DNA of 64,000 nucleotides from Anthopleura xanthogrammica. Lineage: Eukaryota > Cnidaria > Anthozoa > Actiniaria > Actiniidae. Shown here one piece after another: positions 47,494-60,800 of this stretch (positions are counted from its first letter, which is position 1; each line of letters begins with the position of its first letter). The notes beneath the pieces were generated by a model. That model was not told the origin of the DNA. It was given only the letters and a program-made list of their open reading frames with translations, and did not search any database. Made by a program: the position numbers and the translations under genes. The stretch covers positions 7,865,071 to 7,929,070 of the forward strand of contig OZ025209.1 in the NCBI GenBank assembly GCA_964019055.1. The letters run 5' to 3'.

Positions 47494-50400
47494 ATGAGCA
47501 AAAAGTGGGGGTTTCAGCAAACAGGTCACGCCGTCAGCGAAAAACCTGGTTTTGAGAGCCAAAATGGCCATTTTTCAGTTTTTTGGGCTAAAAAGTTTTT
47601 TTTCCCAGCAAAACAGTGTTTTGGACATCCAAAATGTGCTTTTCTCGGCCAAAACTTGCGTTTAGCAGTGAAAACGTCGTGTTTTGAGCAAAAGAAAATT
47701 CTCAGCCAATTTCAGATTTTCTCAGCAAAAAACACCTTTTTTGACCAAAAAGCACCTTTACTCAGCCAAAACCCCATTTTTTTTCGCCAAAACGTCGTGT
47801 TTTTATCTCAAGAGGTATTTTTATGAGCAAAAAGTGGGGGTTTCAGCAAACAGGTCACGCCGTCAGCGAAAAACCTGGTTTTGAGAGCCAAAATGGCCAT
47901 TTTTCAGTTTTTTGGGCTAAAAAGTTTTTTTTTCCAGCAAAACAGTGTTTTGGACATCCAAAATGTGCTTTTGTCGGCCAAAACTTGCGTTTAGCAGTGA
48001 AAACGTCGTGTTTTGAGCAAAAGAAAATTCTCAGCCAATTTCAGATTTTCTCAGCAAAAAACACCTTTTTTGACCAAAAAGCACCTTTACTCAGCCAAAA
48101 CCCCATTTTTTTTCGCCAAAACGTCGTGTTTTTATCTCAAGAGGTATTTTCATGAGCAAAAAGTGGGGGTTTCAGCAAACAGGTCACGCCGTCAGCGAAA
48201 AACCTGGTTTTGAGAGCCAAAATGGCCATTTTTCAGTTTTTTGGGCTAAAAAGTTTTTTTTTCCAGCAAAACAGTGTTTTGGACATCCAAAATGTGCTTT
48301 TCTCGGCCAAAACTTGCGTTTAGCAGTGAAAACGTCGTGTTTTGAGCAAAAGAAAATTCTCAGCCAATTTCAGATTTTCTCAGCAAAAAACACCTTTTTT
48401 GACCAAAAAGCACCTTTACTCAGCCAAAACCCCATTTTTTTTCGCCAAAACGTCGTGTTTTTATCTCAAGAGGTATTTTCATGAGCAAAAAGTGGGGGTT
48501 TCAGCAAACAGGTCACGCCGTCAGCGAAAAACCTGGTTTTGAGAGCCAAAATGGCCATTTTTCAGTTTTTTGGGCTAAAAAGTTTTTTTTTCCAGCAAAA
48601 CAGTGTTTTGGACATCCAAAATGTGCTTTTGTCGGCCAAAACTTGCGTTTAGCAGTGAAAACGTCGTGTTTTGAGCAAAAGAAAATTCTCAGCCAATTTC
48701 AGATTTTCTCAGCAAAAAACACCTTTTTTGACCAAAAAGCACCTTTACTCAGCCAAAACCCCATTTTTTTTCGCCAAAACGTCGTGTTTTTATCTCAAGA
48801 GGTATTTTCATGAGCAAAAAGTGGGGGTTTCAGCAAACAGGTCACGCCGTCAGCGAAAAACCTGGTTTTGAGAGCCAAAATGGCCATTTTTCAGTTTTTT
48901 GGGCTAAAAAGTTTTTTTTTCCAGCAAAACAGTGTTTTGGACATCCAAAATGTGCTTTTCTCGGCCAAAACTTGCGTTTAGCAGTGAAAACGTCGTGTTT
49001 TGAGCAAAAGAAAATTCTCAGCCAATTTCAGATTTTCTCAGCAAAAAACACCTTTTTTGACCAAAAAGCACCTTTACTCAGCCAAAACCCCATTTTTTTT
49101 CGCCAAAACGTCGTGTTTTTATCTCAAGAGGTATTTTCATGAGCAAAAAGTGGGGGTTTCAGCAAACAGGTCACGCCGTCAGCGAAAAACCTGGTTTTGA
49201 GAGCCAAAATGGCCATTTTTCAGTTTTTTGGGCTAAAAAGTTTTTTTTTTCCAGCAAAACAGTGTTTTGGACATCCAAAATGTGCTTTTCTCGGCCAAAA
49301 CTTGCGTTTAGCAGTGAAAACGTCGTGTTTTGAGCAAAAGAAAATTCTCAGCCAATTTCAGATTTTCTCAGCAAAAAACACCTTTTTTGACCAAAAAGCA
49401 CCTTTACTCAGCCAAAACCCCATTTTTTTTCGCCAAAACGTCGTGTTTTTATCTCAAGAGGTATTTTCATGAGCAAAAAGTGGGGGTTTCAGCAAACAGG
49501 TCACGCCGTCAGCGAAAAACCTGGTTTTGAGAGCCAAAATGGCCATTTTTCAGTTTTTTGGGCTAAAAAGTTTTTTTTCCCAGCAAAACAGTGTTTTGGA
49601 CATCCAAAATGTGCTTTTCTCGGCCAAAACTTGCGTTTAGCAGTGAAAACGTCGTGTTTTGAGCAAAAGAAAATTCTCAGCCAATTTCAGATTTTCTCAG
49701 CAAAAAACACCTTTTTTGACCAAAAAGCACCTTTACTCAGCCAAAACCCCATTTTTTTTTGCCAAAACGTCGTGTTTTTATCTCAAGAGGTATTTTCATG
49801 AGCAAAAAGTGGGGGTTTCAGCAAACAGGTCACGCCGTCAGCGAAAAACCTGGTTTTGAGAGCCAAAATGGCCATTTTTCAGTTTTTTGGGCTAAAAAGT
49901 TTTTTTTCCCAGCAAAACAGTGTTTTGGACATCCAAAATGTGCTTTTCTCGGCCAAAACTTGCGTTTAGCAGTGAAAACGTCGTGTTTTGAGCAAAAGAA
50001 AATTCTCAGCCAATTTCAGATTTTCTCAGCAAAAAACACCTTTTTTGACCAAAAAGCACCTTTACTCAGCCAAAACCCCATTTTTTTTCGCCAAAACGTC
50101 GTGTTTTTATCTCAAGAGGTATTTTCATGAGCAAAAAGTGGGGGTTTCAGCAAACAGGTCACGCCGTCAGCGAAAAACCTGGTTTTGAGAGCCAAAATGG
50201 CCATTTTTCAGTTTTTTGGGCTAATAAGTTTTTTTTTTCCAGCAAAACAGTGTTTTGGACATCCAAAATGTGCTTTTCTCGGCCAAAACTTGCGTTTAGC
50301 AGTGAAAACGTCGTGTTTTGAGCAAAAGAAAATTCTCAGCCAATTTCAGATTTTCTCAGCAAAAAACACCTTTTTTGACCAAAAAGCACCTTTACTCAGC

Positions 50401-51110
50401 CAAAACCCCATTTTTTTTCGCCAAAACGTCGTGTTTTTATCTCAAGAGGTATTTTCATGAGCAAAAAGTGGGGGTTTCAGCAAACAGGTCACGCCGTCAG
50501 CGAAAAACCTGGTTTTGAGAGCCAAAATGGCCATTTTTCAGTTTTTTGGGCTAAAAAGTTTTTTTTTCCAGCAAAACAGTGTTTTGGACATCCAAAATGT
50601 GCTTTTCTCGGCCAAAACTTGCGTTTAGCAGTGAAAACGTCGTGTTTTGAGCAAAAGAAAATTCTCAGCCAATTTCAGATTTTCTCAGCAAAAAACACCT
50701 TTTTTGACCAAAAAGCACCTTTACTCAGCCAAAACCCCATTTTTTTTCGCCAAAACGTCGTGTTTTTATCTCAAGAGGTATTTTCATGAGCAAAAAGTGG
50801 GGGTTTCAGCAAACAGGTCACGCCGTCAGCGAAAAACCTAGTTTTGAGAGCCAAAATGGCCATTTTTCAGTTTTTTGGGCTAAAAAGTTTTTTTTTTCCA
50901 GCAAAACAGTGTTTTGGACATCCTGCTTTTCTCGGCCAAAACTTGCGTTTAGCAGTGAAAACGTCGTGTTTTGAGCAAAAGAAAATTCTCAGCCAATTTC
51001 AGATTTTCTCAGCAAAAAACACCTTTTTTGACCAAAAAGCACCTTTACTCAGCCAAAACCCCATTTTTTTTTCGCCAAAACGTCGTGTTTTTATCTCAAG
51101 AGGTATTTTC
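47494..51110 (+). repeat. Array block 9: eleven units with a 2-unit HOR
   Basis: Starts are 47494, 47823, 48152, 48481, 48810, 49139, 49469, 49798, 50127, 50457 and 50786. The marker TTTTGTCGGCC (usual TTTTCTCGGCC) occurs in units 47823 and 48481 only, giving a 658-bp two-unit repeat at 47823-49138. Units 49139 and 50127 are 330 bp (T10 in run A), three units apart. Unit 50786 is 325 bp: ATCCAAAATGTGC has become ATCCTGC near 50920-50926, a 6-bp loss offset by two extra T. Confidence 0.9.
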
Positions 51111-54100
51111 ATGAGCAAAAAGTGGGGGTTTCAGCAAACAGGTCACGCCGTCAGCGAAAAACCTGGTTTTGAGAGCCAAAATGGCCATTTTTCAGTTTTT
51201 TGGGCTAAAAAGTTTTTTTTTCCAGCAAAACAGTGTTTTGGACATCCAAAATGTGCTTTTCTCGGCCAAAACTTGCGTTTAGCAGTGAAAACGTCGTGTT
51301 TTGAGCAAAAGAAAATTCTCAGCCAATTTCAGATTTTCTCAGCAAAAAACACCTTTTTTGACCAAAAAGCACCTTTACTCAGCCAAAACCCCATTTTTTT
51401 TTCGCCAAAACGTCGTGTTTTTATCTCAAGAGGTATTTTCATGAGCAAAAAGTGGGGGTTTCAGCAAACAGGTCACGCCGTCAGCGAAAAACCTGGTTTT
51501 GAGAGCCAAAATGGCCATTTTTCAGTTTTTTGGGCTAAAAAGTTTTTTTTCCCAGCAAAACAGTGTTTTGGACATCCAAAATGTGCTTTTCTCGGCCAAA
51601 ACTTGCGTTTAGCAGTGAAAACGTCGTGTTTTGAGCAAAAGAAAATTCTCAGCCAATTTCAGATTTTCTCAGCAAAAAACACCTTTTTTGACCAAAAAGC
51701 ACCTTTACTCAGCCAAAACCCCATTTTTTTTCCGCCAAAACGTCGTGTTTTTATCTCAAGAGGTATTTTCATGAGCAAAAAGTGGGGGTTTCAGCAAACA
51801 GGTCACGCCGTCAGCGAAAAACCTGGTTTTGAGAGCCAAAATGGCCATTTTTCAGTTTTTTGGGCTAAAAAGTTTTTTATCCCAGCAAAACAGTGTTTTG
51901 GACATCCAAAATGTGCTTTTCTCGGCCAAAACTTGCGTTTAGCAGTGAAAACGTCGTGTTTTGAGCAAAAGAAAATTCTCAGCCAATTTCAGATTTTCTC
52001 AGCAAAAAACACCTTTTTTGACCAAAAAGCACCTTTACTCAGCCAAAACCCCATTTTTTTTTCGCCAAAACGTCGTGTTTTTATCTCAAGAGGTATTTTC
52101 ATGAGCAAAAAGTGGGGGTTTCAGCAAACAGGTCACGCCGTCAGCGAAAAACCTGGTTTTGAGAGCCAAAATGGCCATTTTTCAGTTTTTTGGGCTAAAA
52201 AGTTTTTTTTTCCAGCAAAACAGTGTTTTGGACATCCAAAATGTGCTTTTCTCGGCCAAAACTTGCGTTTAGCAGTGAAAACGTCGTGTTTTGAGCAAAA
52301 GAAAATTCTCAGCCAATTTCAGATTTTCTCAGCAAAAAACACCTTTTTTGACCAAAAAGCACCTTTACTCAGCCAAAACCCCATTTTTTTTTCGCCAAAA
52401 CGTCGTGTTTTTATCTCAAGAGGTATTTTCATGAGCAAAAAGTGGGGGTTTCAGCAAACAGGTCACGCCGTCAGCGAAAAACCTGGTTTTGAGAGCCAAA
52501 ATGGCCATTTTTCAGTTTTTTGGGCTAAAAAGTTTTTTTTCCCAGCAAAACAGTGTTTTGGACATCCAAAATGTGCTTTTCTCGGCCAAAACTTGCGTTT
52601 AGCAGTGAAAACGTCGTGTTTTGAGCAAAAGAAAATTCTCAGCCAATTTCAGATTTTCTCAGCAAAAAACACCTTTTTTGACCAAAAAGCACCTTTACTC
52701 AGCCAAAACCCCATTTTTTTTTCGCCAAAACGTCGTGTTTTTATCTCAAGAGGTATTTTCATGAGCAAAAAGTGGGGGTTTCAGCAAACAGGTCACGCCG
52801 TCAGCGAAAAACCTGGTTTTGAGAGCCAAAATGGCCATTTTTCAGTTTTTTGGGCTAAAAAGTTTTTTTTCCCAGCAAAACAGTGTTTTGGACATCCAAA
52901 ATGTGCTTTTCTCGGCCAAAACTTGCGTTTAGCAGTGAAAACGTCGTGTTTTGAGCAAAAGAAAATTCTCAGCCAATTTCAGATTTTCTCAGCAAAAAAC
53001 ACCTTTTTTGACCAAAAAGCACCTTTACTCAGCCAAAACCCCATTTTTTTTTCGCCAAAACGTCGTGTTTTTATCTCAAGAGGTATTTTCATGAGCAAAA
53101 AGTGGGGGTTTCAGCAAACAGGTCACGCCGTCAGCGAAAAACCTGGTTTTGAGAGCCAAAATGGCCATTTTTCAGTTTTTTGGGCTAAAAAGTTTTTTTT
53201 CCCAGCAAAACAGTGTTTTGGACATCCAAAATGTGCTTTTCTCGGCCAAAACTTGCGTTTAGCAGTGAAAACGTCGTGTTTTGAGCAAAAGAAAATTCTC
53301 AGCCAATTTCAGATTTTCTCAGCAAAAAACACCTTTTTTGACCAAAAAGCACCTTTACTCAGCCAAAACCCCATTTTTTTTTCGCCAAAACGTCGTGTTT
53401 TTATCTCAAGAGGTATTTTCATGAGCAAAAAGTGGGGGTTTCAGCAAACAGGTCACGCCGTCAGCGAAAAACCTGGTTTTGAGAGCCAAAATGGCCATTT
53501 TTCAGTTTTTTGGGCTAAAAAGTTTTTTTTCCCAGCAAAACAGTGTTTTGGACATCTAAAATGTGCTTTTCTCGGCCAAAACTTGCGTTTAGCAGTGAAA
53601 ACGTCGTGTTTTGAGCAAAAGAAAATTCTCAGCCAATTTCAGATTTTCTCAGCAAAAAACACCTTTTTTGACCAAAAAGCACCTTTACTCAGCCAAAACC
53701 CCATTTTTTTTTCGCCAAAACGTCGTGTTTTTATCTCAAGAGGTATTTTCATGAGCAAAAAGTGGGGGTTTCAGCAAACAGGTCACGCCGTCAGCGAAAA
53801 ACCTGGTTTTGAGAGCCAAAATGGCCATTTTTCAGTTTTTTGGGCTAAAAAGTTTTTTTTCCCAGCAAAACAGTGTTTTGGACATCCAAAATGTGCTTTT
53901 CTCGGCCAAAACTTGCGTTTAGCAGTGAAAACGTCGTGTTTTGAGCAAAAGAAAATTCTCAGCCAATTTCAGATTTTCTCAGCAAAAAACACCTTTTTTG
54001 ACCAAAAAGCACCTTTACTCAGCCAAAACCCCATTTTTTTTTCGCCAAAACGTCGTGTTTTTATCTCAAGAGGTATTTTCATGAGCAAAAAGTGGGGGTT

Positions 54101-54866
54101 TCAGCAAACAGGTCACGCCGTCAGCGAAAAACCTGGTTTTGAGAGCCAAAATGGCCATTTTTCAGTTTTTTGGGCTAAAAAGTTTTTTTTCCCAGCAAAA
54201 CAGTGTTTTGGACATCCAAAATGTGCTTTTCTCGGCCAAAACTTGCGTTTAGCAGTGAAAACGTCGTGTTTTTCGCAAAAGAAAATTCTCAGCCAATTTC
54301 AGATTTTCTCAGCAAAAAACACCTTTTTTGACCAAAAAGCACCTTTACTCAGCCAAAACCCCATTTTTTTTTCGCCAAAACGTCGTGTTTTTATCTCAAG
54401 AGGTATTTTCATGAGCAAAAAGTGGGGGTTTCAGCAAACAGGTCACGCCGTCAGCGAAAAACCTGGTTTTGAGAGCCAAAATGGCCATTTTTCAGTTTTT
54501 TGGGCTAAAAATTTTTTTTTTCCAGCAAAACAGTGTTTTGGACATCCAAAATGTGCTTTTCTCGGCCAAAACTTGCGTTTAGCAGTGAAAACGTCGTGTT
54601 TTGAGCGAAAGAAAATTCTCAGCCAATTTCAGATTTTCTCAGCAAAAAACACCTTTTTTGACCAAAAAGCACCTTTACTCAGCCAAAACCCCATTTTTTT
54701 TTCGCCAAAACGTCGTGTTTTTATCTCAAGAGGTATTTTCATGAGCAAAAAGTGGGGGTTTCAGCAAACAGGTCACGCCGTCAGCGAAAAACCTGGTTTT
54801 GAGAGCCAAAATGGCCATTTTTCAGTTTTTTGGGCTAAAAAGTTTTTTTTCCCAGCAAAACAGTGA
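51111..54866 (+). pseudogene. Repeat-derived open frame (apparent tandem-repeat protein), not a gene
   Basis: An open frame of 1340 codons runs from 50844 to 54866, mostly through 330-bp units. Its translation is the same K/F/Q/S-rich 110-residue string again and again, with no recognisable domain, signal peptide or membrane segment. It is open only because 330 is divisible by three and one monomer frame lacks stops. The same monomers in 329-bp form close at once. Single copies elsewhere carry TAA (13618) or TAG (15359) in this frame, T-run indels shift it freely, and the frame ends here at a single T-to-A change. I class it as satellite, not coding; it is listed because gene finders will call it. 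Confidence 0.8.
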
Positions 54867-57800
54867 TTTGGACATCCAAAATGTGCTTTTCTCGGCCAAA
54901 ACTTGCGTTTAGCAGTGAAAACGTCGTGTTTTGAGCAAAAGAAAATTCTCAGCCAATTTCAGATTTTCTCAGCAAAAAACACCTTTTTTGACCAAAAAGC
55001 ACCTTTACTCAGCCAAAACCCCATTTTTTTTTCGCCAAAACGTCGTGTTTTTATCTCAAGAGGTATTTTCATGAGCAAAAAGTGGGGGTTTCAGCAAACA
55101 GGTCACGCCGTCAGCGAAAAACCTGGTTTTGAGAGCCAAAATGGCCATTTTTCAGTTTTTTGGGCTAAAAAGTTTTTTTTCCCAGCAAAACAGTGTTTTG
55201 GACATCCAAAATGTGCTTTTCTCGGCCAAAACTTGCGTTTAGCAGTGAAAACGTCGTGTTTTGAGCAAAAGAAAATTCTCAGCCAATTTCAGATTTTCTC
55301 AGCAAAAAACACCTTTTTTGACCAAAAAGCACCTTTACTCAGCCAAAACCCCATTTTTTTTTCGCCAAAACGTCGTGTTTTTATCTCAAGATGTATTTTC
55401 ATGAGCAAAAAGTGGGGGTTTCAGCAAACAGGTCACGCCGTCAGCGAAAAACCTGGTTTTGAGAGCCAAAATGGCCATTTTTCAGTTTTTTGGGCTAAAA
55501 AGTTTTTTTTCCCAGCAAAACAGTGTTTTGGACATCCAAAATGTGCTTTTCTCGGCCAAAACTTGCGTTTAGCAGTGAAAACGTCGTGTTTTGAGCAAAA
55601 GAAAATTCTCAGCCAATTTCAGATTTTCTCAGCAAAAAACACCTTTTTTGACCAAAAAGCACCTTTACTCAGCCAAAACCCCATTTTTTTTTCGCCAAAA
55701 CGTCGTGTTTTTATCTCAAGAGGTATTTTCATGAGCAAAAAGTGGGGGTTTCAGCAAACAGGTCACGCCGTCAGCGAAAAACCTGGTTTTGAGAGCCAAA
55801 ATGGCCATTTTTCAGTTTTTTGGGCTAAAAAGTTTTTTTTCCCAGCAAAACAGTGTTTTGGACATCCAAAATGTGCTTTTCTCGGCCAAAACTTGCGTTT
55901 AGCAGTGAAAACGTCGTGTTTTGAGCAAAAGAAAATTCTCAGCCAATTTCAGATTTTCTCAGCAAAAAACACCTTTTTTGACCAAAAAGCACCTTTACTC
56001 AGCCAAAACCCCATTTTTTTTTCGCCAAAACGTCGTGTTTTTATCTCAAGAGGTATTTTCATGAGCAAAAAGTGGGGGTTTCAGCAAACAGGTCACGCCG
56101 TCAGCGAAAAACCTGGTTTTGAGAGCCAAAATGGCCATTTTTCAGTTTTTTGGGCTAAAAAGTTTTTTTTCCCAGCAAAACAGTGTTTTGGACATCCAAA
56201 ATGTGCTTTTCTCGGCCAAAACTTGCGTTTAGCAGTGAAAACGTCGTGTTTTGAGCAAAAGAAAATTCTCAGCCAATTTCAGATTTTCTCAGCAAAAAAC
56301 ACCTTTTTTGACCAAAAAGCACCTTTACTCAGCCAAAACCCCATTTTTTTTTCGCCAAAACGTCGTGTTTTTATCTCAAGATGTATTTTCATGAGCAAAA
56401 AGTGGGGGTTTCAGCAAACAGGTCACGCCGTCAGCGAAAAACCTGGTTTTGAGAGCCAAAATGGCCATTTTTCAGTTTTTTGGGCTAAAAAGTTTTTTTT
56501 CCCAGCAAAACAGTGTTTTGGACATCCAAAATGTGCTTTTCTCGGCCAAAACTTGCGTTTAGCAGTGAAAACGTCGTGTTTTGAGCAAAAGAAAATTCTC
56601 AGCCAATTTCAGATTTTCTCAGCAAAAAACACCTTTTTTGACCAAAAAGCACCTTTACTCAGCCAAAACCCCATTTTTTTTTCGCCAAAACGTCGTGTTT
56701 TTATCTCAAGAGGTATTTTCATGAGCAAAAAGTGGGGGTTTCAGCAAACAGGTCACGCCGTCAGCGAAAAACCTGGTTTTGAGAGCCAAAATGGCCATTT
56801 TTCAGTTTTTTGGGCTAAAAAGTTTTTTTTCCCAGCAAAACAGTGTTTTGGACATCCAAAATGTGCTTTTCTCGGCCAAAACTTGCGTTTAGCAGTGAAA
56901 ACGTCGTGTTTTGAGCAAAAGAAAATTCTCAGCCAATTTCAGATTTTCTCAGCAAAAAACACCTTTTTTGACCAAAAAGCACCTTTACTCAGCCAAAACC
57001 CCATTTTTTTTCGCCAAAACGTCGTGTTTTTATCTCAAGAGGTATTTTCATGAGCAAAAAGTGGGGGTTTCAGCAAACAGGTCACGCCGTCAGCGAAAAA
57101 CCTGGTTTTGAGAGCCAAAATGGCCATTTTTCAGTTTTTTGGGCTAAAAAGTTTTTTTCCCAGCAAAACAGTGTTTTGGACATCCAAAATGTGCTTTTCT
57201 CGGCCAAAACTTGCGTTTAGCAGTGAAAACGTCGTGTTTTGAGCAAAAGAAAATTCTCAGCCAATTTCAGATTTTCTCAGCAAAAAACACCTTTTTTGAC
57301 CAAAAAGCACCTTTACTCAGCCAAAACCCCATTTTTTTTTCGCCAAAACGTCGTGTTTTTATCTCAAGAGGTATTTTCATGAGCAAAAAGTGGGGGTTTC
57401 AGCAAACAGGTCACGCCGTCAGCGAAAAACCTGGTTTTGAGAGCCAAAATGGCCATTTTTCAGTTTTTTGGGCTAAAAAGTTTTTTTTCCCAGCAAAACA
57501 GTGTTTTGGACATCCAAAATGTGCTTTTCTCGGCCAAAACTTGCGTTTAGCAGTGAAAACGTCGTGTTTTGAGCAAAAGAAAATTCTCAGCCAATTTCAG
57601 ATTTTCTCAGCAAAAAACACCTTTTTTGACCAAAAAGCACCTTTACTCAGCCAAAACCCCATTTTTTTTTCGCCAAAACGTCGTGTTTTTATCTCAAGAG
57701 GTATTTTCATGAGCAAAAAGTGGGGGTTTCAGCAAACAGGTCACGCCGTCAGCGAAAAACCTGGTTTTGAGAGCCAAAATGGCCATTTTTCAGTTTTTTG

Positions 57801-60800
57801 GGCTAAAAAGTTTTTTTTCCCAGCAAAACAGTGTTTTGGACATCCAAAATGTGCTTTTCTCGGCCAAAACTTGCGTTTAGCAGTGAAAACGTCGTGTTTT
57901 GAGCAAAAGAAAATTCTCAGCCAATTTCAGATTTTCTCAGCAAAAAACACCTTTTTTGACCAAAAAGCACCTTTACTCAGCCAAAACCCCATTTTTTTTT
58001 CGCCAAAACGTCGTGTTTTTATCTCAAGAGGTATTTTCATGAGCAAAAAGTGGGGGTTTCAGCAAACAGGTCACGCCGTCAGCGAAAAACCTGGTTTTGA
58101 GAGCCAAAATGGCCATTTTTCAGTTTTTTGGGCTAAAAAGTTTTTTTTCCCAGCAAAACAGTGTTTTGGACATCCAAAATGTGCTTTTCTCGGCCAAAAC
58201 TTGCGTTTAGCAGTGAAAACGTCGTGTTTTGAGCAAAAGAAAATTCTCAGCCAATTTCAGATTTTCTCAGCAAAAAACACCTTTTTTGACCAAAAAGCAC
58301 CTTTACTCAGCCAAAACCCCATTTTTTTTTCGCCAAAACGTCGTGTTTTTATCTCAAGAGGTATTTTCATGAGCAAAAAGTGGGGGTTTCAGCAAACAGG
58401 TCACGCCGTCAGCGAAAAACCTGGTTTTGAGAGCCAAAATGGCCATTTTTCAGTTTTTTGGGCTAAAAAGTTTTTTTTCCCAGCAAAACAGTGTTTTGGA
58501 CATCCAAAATGTGCTTTTCTCGGCCAAAACTTGCGTTTAGCAGTGAAAACGTCGTGTTTTGAGCAAAAGAAAATTCTCAGCCAATTTCAGATTTTCTCAG
58601 CAAAAAACACCTTTTTTGACCAAAAAGCACCTTTACTCAGCCAAAACCCCATTTTTTTTTCGCCAAAACGTCGTGTTTTTATCTCAAGAGGTATTTTCAT
58701 GAGCAAAAAGTGGGGGTTTCAGCAAACAGGTCACGCCGTCAGCGAAAAACCTGGTTTTGAGAGCCAAAATGGCCATTTTTCAGTTTTTTGGGCTAAAAAG
58801 TTTTTTTCCCAGCAAAACAGTGTTTTGGACATCCAAAATGTGCTTTTCTCGGCCAAAACTTGCGTTTAGCAGTGAAAACGTCGTGTTTTGAGCAAAAGAA
58901 AATTCTCAGCCAATTTCAGATTTTCTCAGCAAAAAACACCTTTTTTGACCAAAAAGCACCTTTACTCAGCCAAAACCCCATTTTTTTTTCGCCAAAACGT
59001 CGTGTTTTTATCTCAAGAGGTATTTTCATGAGCAAAAAGTGGGGGTTTCAGCAAACAGGTCACGCCGTCAGCGAAAAACCTGGTTTTGAGAGCCAAAATG
59101 GCCATTTTTCAGTTTTTTGGGCTAAAAAGTTTTTTTTCCCAGCAAAACAGTGTTTTGGACATCCAAAATGTGCTTTTCTCGGCCAAAACTTGCGTTTAGC
59201 AGTGAAAACGTCGTGTTTTGAGCAAAAGAAAATTCTCAGCCAATTTCAGATTTTCTCAGCAAAAAACACCTTTTTTGACCAAAAAGCACCTTTACTCAGC
59301 CAAAACCCCATTTTTTTTTCGCCAAAACGTCGTGTTTTTATCTCAAGAGGTATTTTCATGAGCAAAAAGTGGGGGTTTCAGCAAACAGGTCACGCCGTCA
59401 GCGAAAAACCTGGTTTTGAGAGCCAAAATGGCCATTTTTCAGTTTTTTGGGCTAAAAAGTTTTTTTTCCCAGCAAAACAGTGTTTTGGACATCCAAAATG
59501 TGCTTTTCTCGGCCAAAACTTGCGTTTAGCAGTGAAAACGTCGTGTTTTTCGCAAAAGAAAATTCTCAGCCAATTTCAGATTTTCTCAGCAAAAAACACC
59601 TTTTTTGACCAAAAAGCACCTTTACTCAGCCAAAACCCCATTTTTTTTTCGCCAAAACGTCGTGTTTTTATCTCAAGAGGTATTTTCATGAGCAAAAAGT
59701 GGGGGTTTCAGCAAACACGTCACGCCGTCAGCGAAAAACCTGGTTTTGAGAGCCAAAATGGCCATTTTTCAGTTTTTTGGGCTAAAAATTTTTTTTTTCC
59801 AGCAAAACAGTGTTTTGGACATCCAAAATGTGCTTTTCTCGGCCAAAACTTGCGTTTAGCAGTGAAAACGTCGTGTTTTGAGCAAAAGAAAATTCTCAGC
59901 CAATTTCAGATTTTCTCAGCAAAAAACACCTTTTTTGACCAAAAAGCACCTTTACTCAGCCAAAACCCCATTTTTTTTTCGCCAAAACGTCGTGTTTTTA
60001 TCTCAAGAGGTATTTTCATGAGCAAAAAGTGGGGGTTTCAGCAAACAGGTCACGCCGTCAGCGAAAAACCTGGTTTTGAGAGCCAAAATGGCCATTTTTC
60101 AGTTTTTTGGGCTAAAACGTTTTTTTTTCCAGCAAAACAGTGTTTTGGACATCCAAAATGTGCTTTTCTCGGCCAAAACTTGCGTTTAGCAGTGAAAATG
60201 TCGTGTTTTGAGCAAAAGAAAATTCTCAGCAAATTTCAGATTTTCTCAGCAAAAAACAGTTTTTTTGACCAAAAAAGCACCTTTACTCAGCCAAAACCGC
60301 ATTTTTTTCGCCAAAAAGTCGTGTTTTTATCTCAAGAGGTATTTTCATGAGCAAAAAGTGGGGGTTTCAGCAAACAGGTCACGCCGTCAGCGAAAAACCT
60401 GGTTTTGAGAGCCAAAATGGCCATTTTTCAGTTTTTTGGGCTAAAAAGTTTTTTTTCCCAGCAAAACAGTGTTTTGGACATCCAAAATGTGCTTTTCTCG
60501 GCCAAAACTTGCGTTTAGCAGTGAAAACGTCGTGTTTTGAGCAAAAGAAAATTCTCAGCCAATTTCAGATTTTCTCAGCAAAAAACACCTTTTTTGACCA
60601 AAAAGCACCTTTACTCAGCCAAAACCCCATTTTTTTTTCGCCAAAACGTCGTGTTTTTATCTCAAGAGGTATTTTCATGAGCAAAAAGTGGGGGTTTCAG
60701 CAAACAGGTCACGCCGTCAGCGAAAAACCTGGTTTTGAGAGCCAAAATGGCCATTTTTCAGTTTTTTGGGCTAAAAAGTTTTTTTTTCCAGCAAAACAGT

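Noticed and set aside
50844..54866. A 1340-residue tandem-repeat protein gene
   Set aside because: The frame is open only because the satellite unit here is 330 bp. The same sequence in 329-bp units closes every 110 codons, no domain is recognisable, and nonsense and frameshift changes are scattered among copies.
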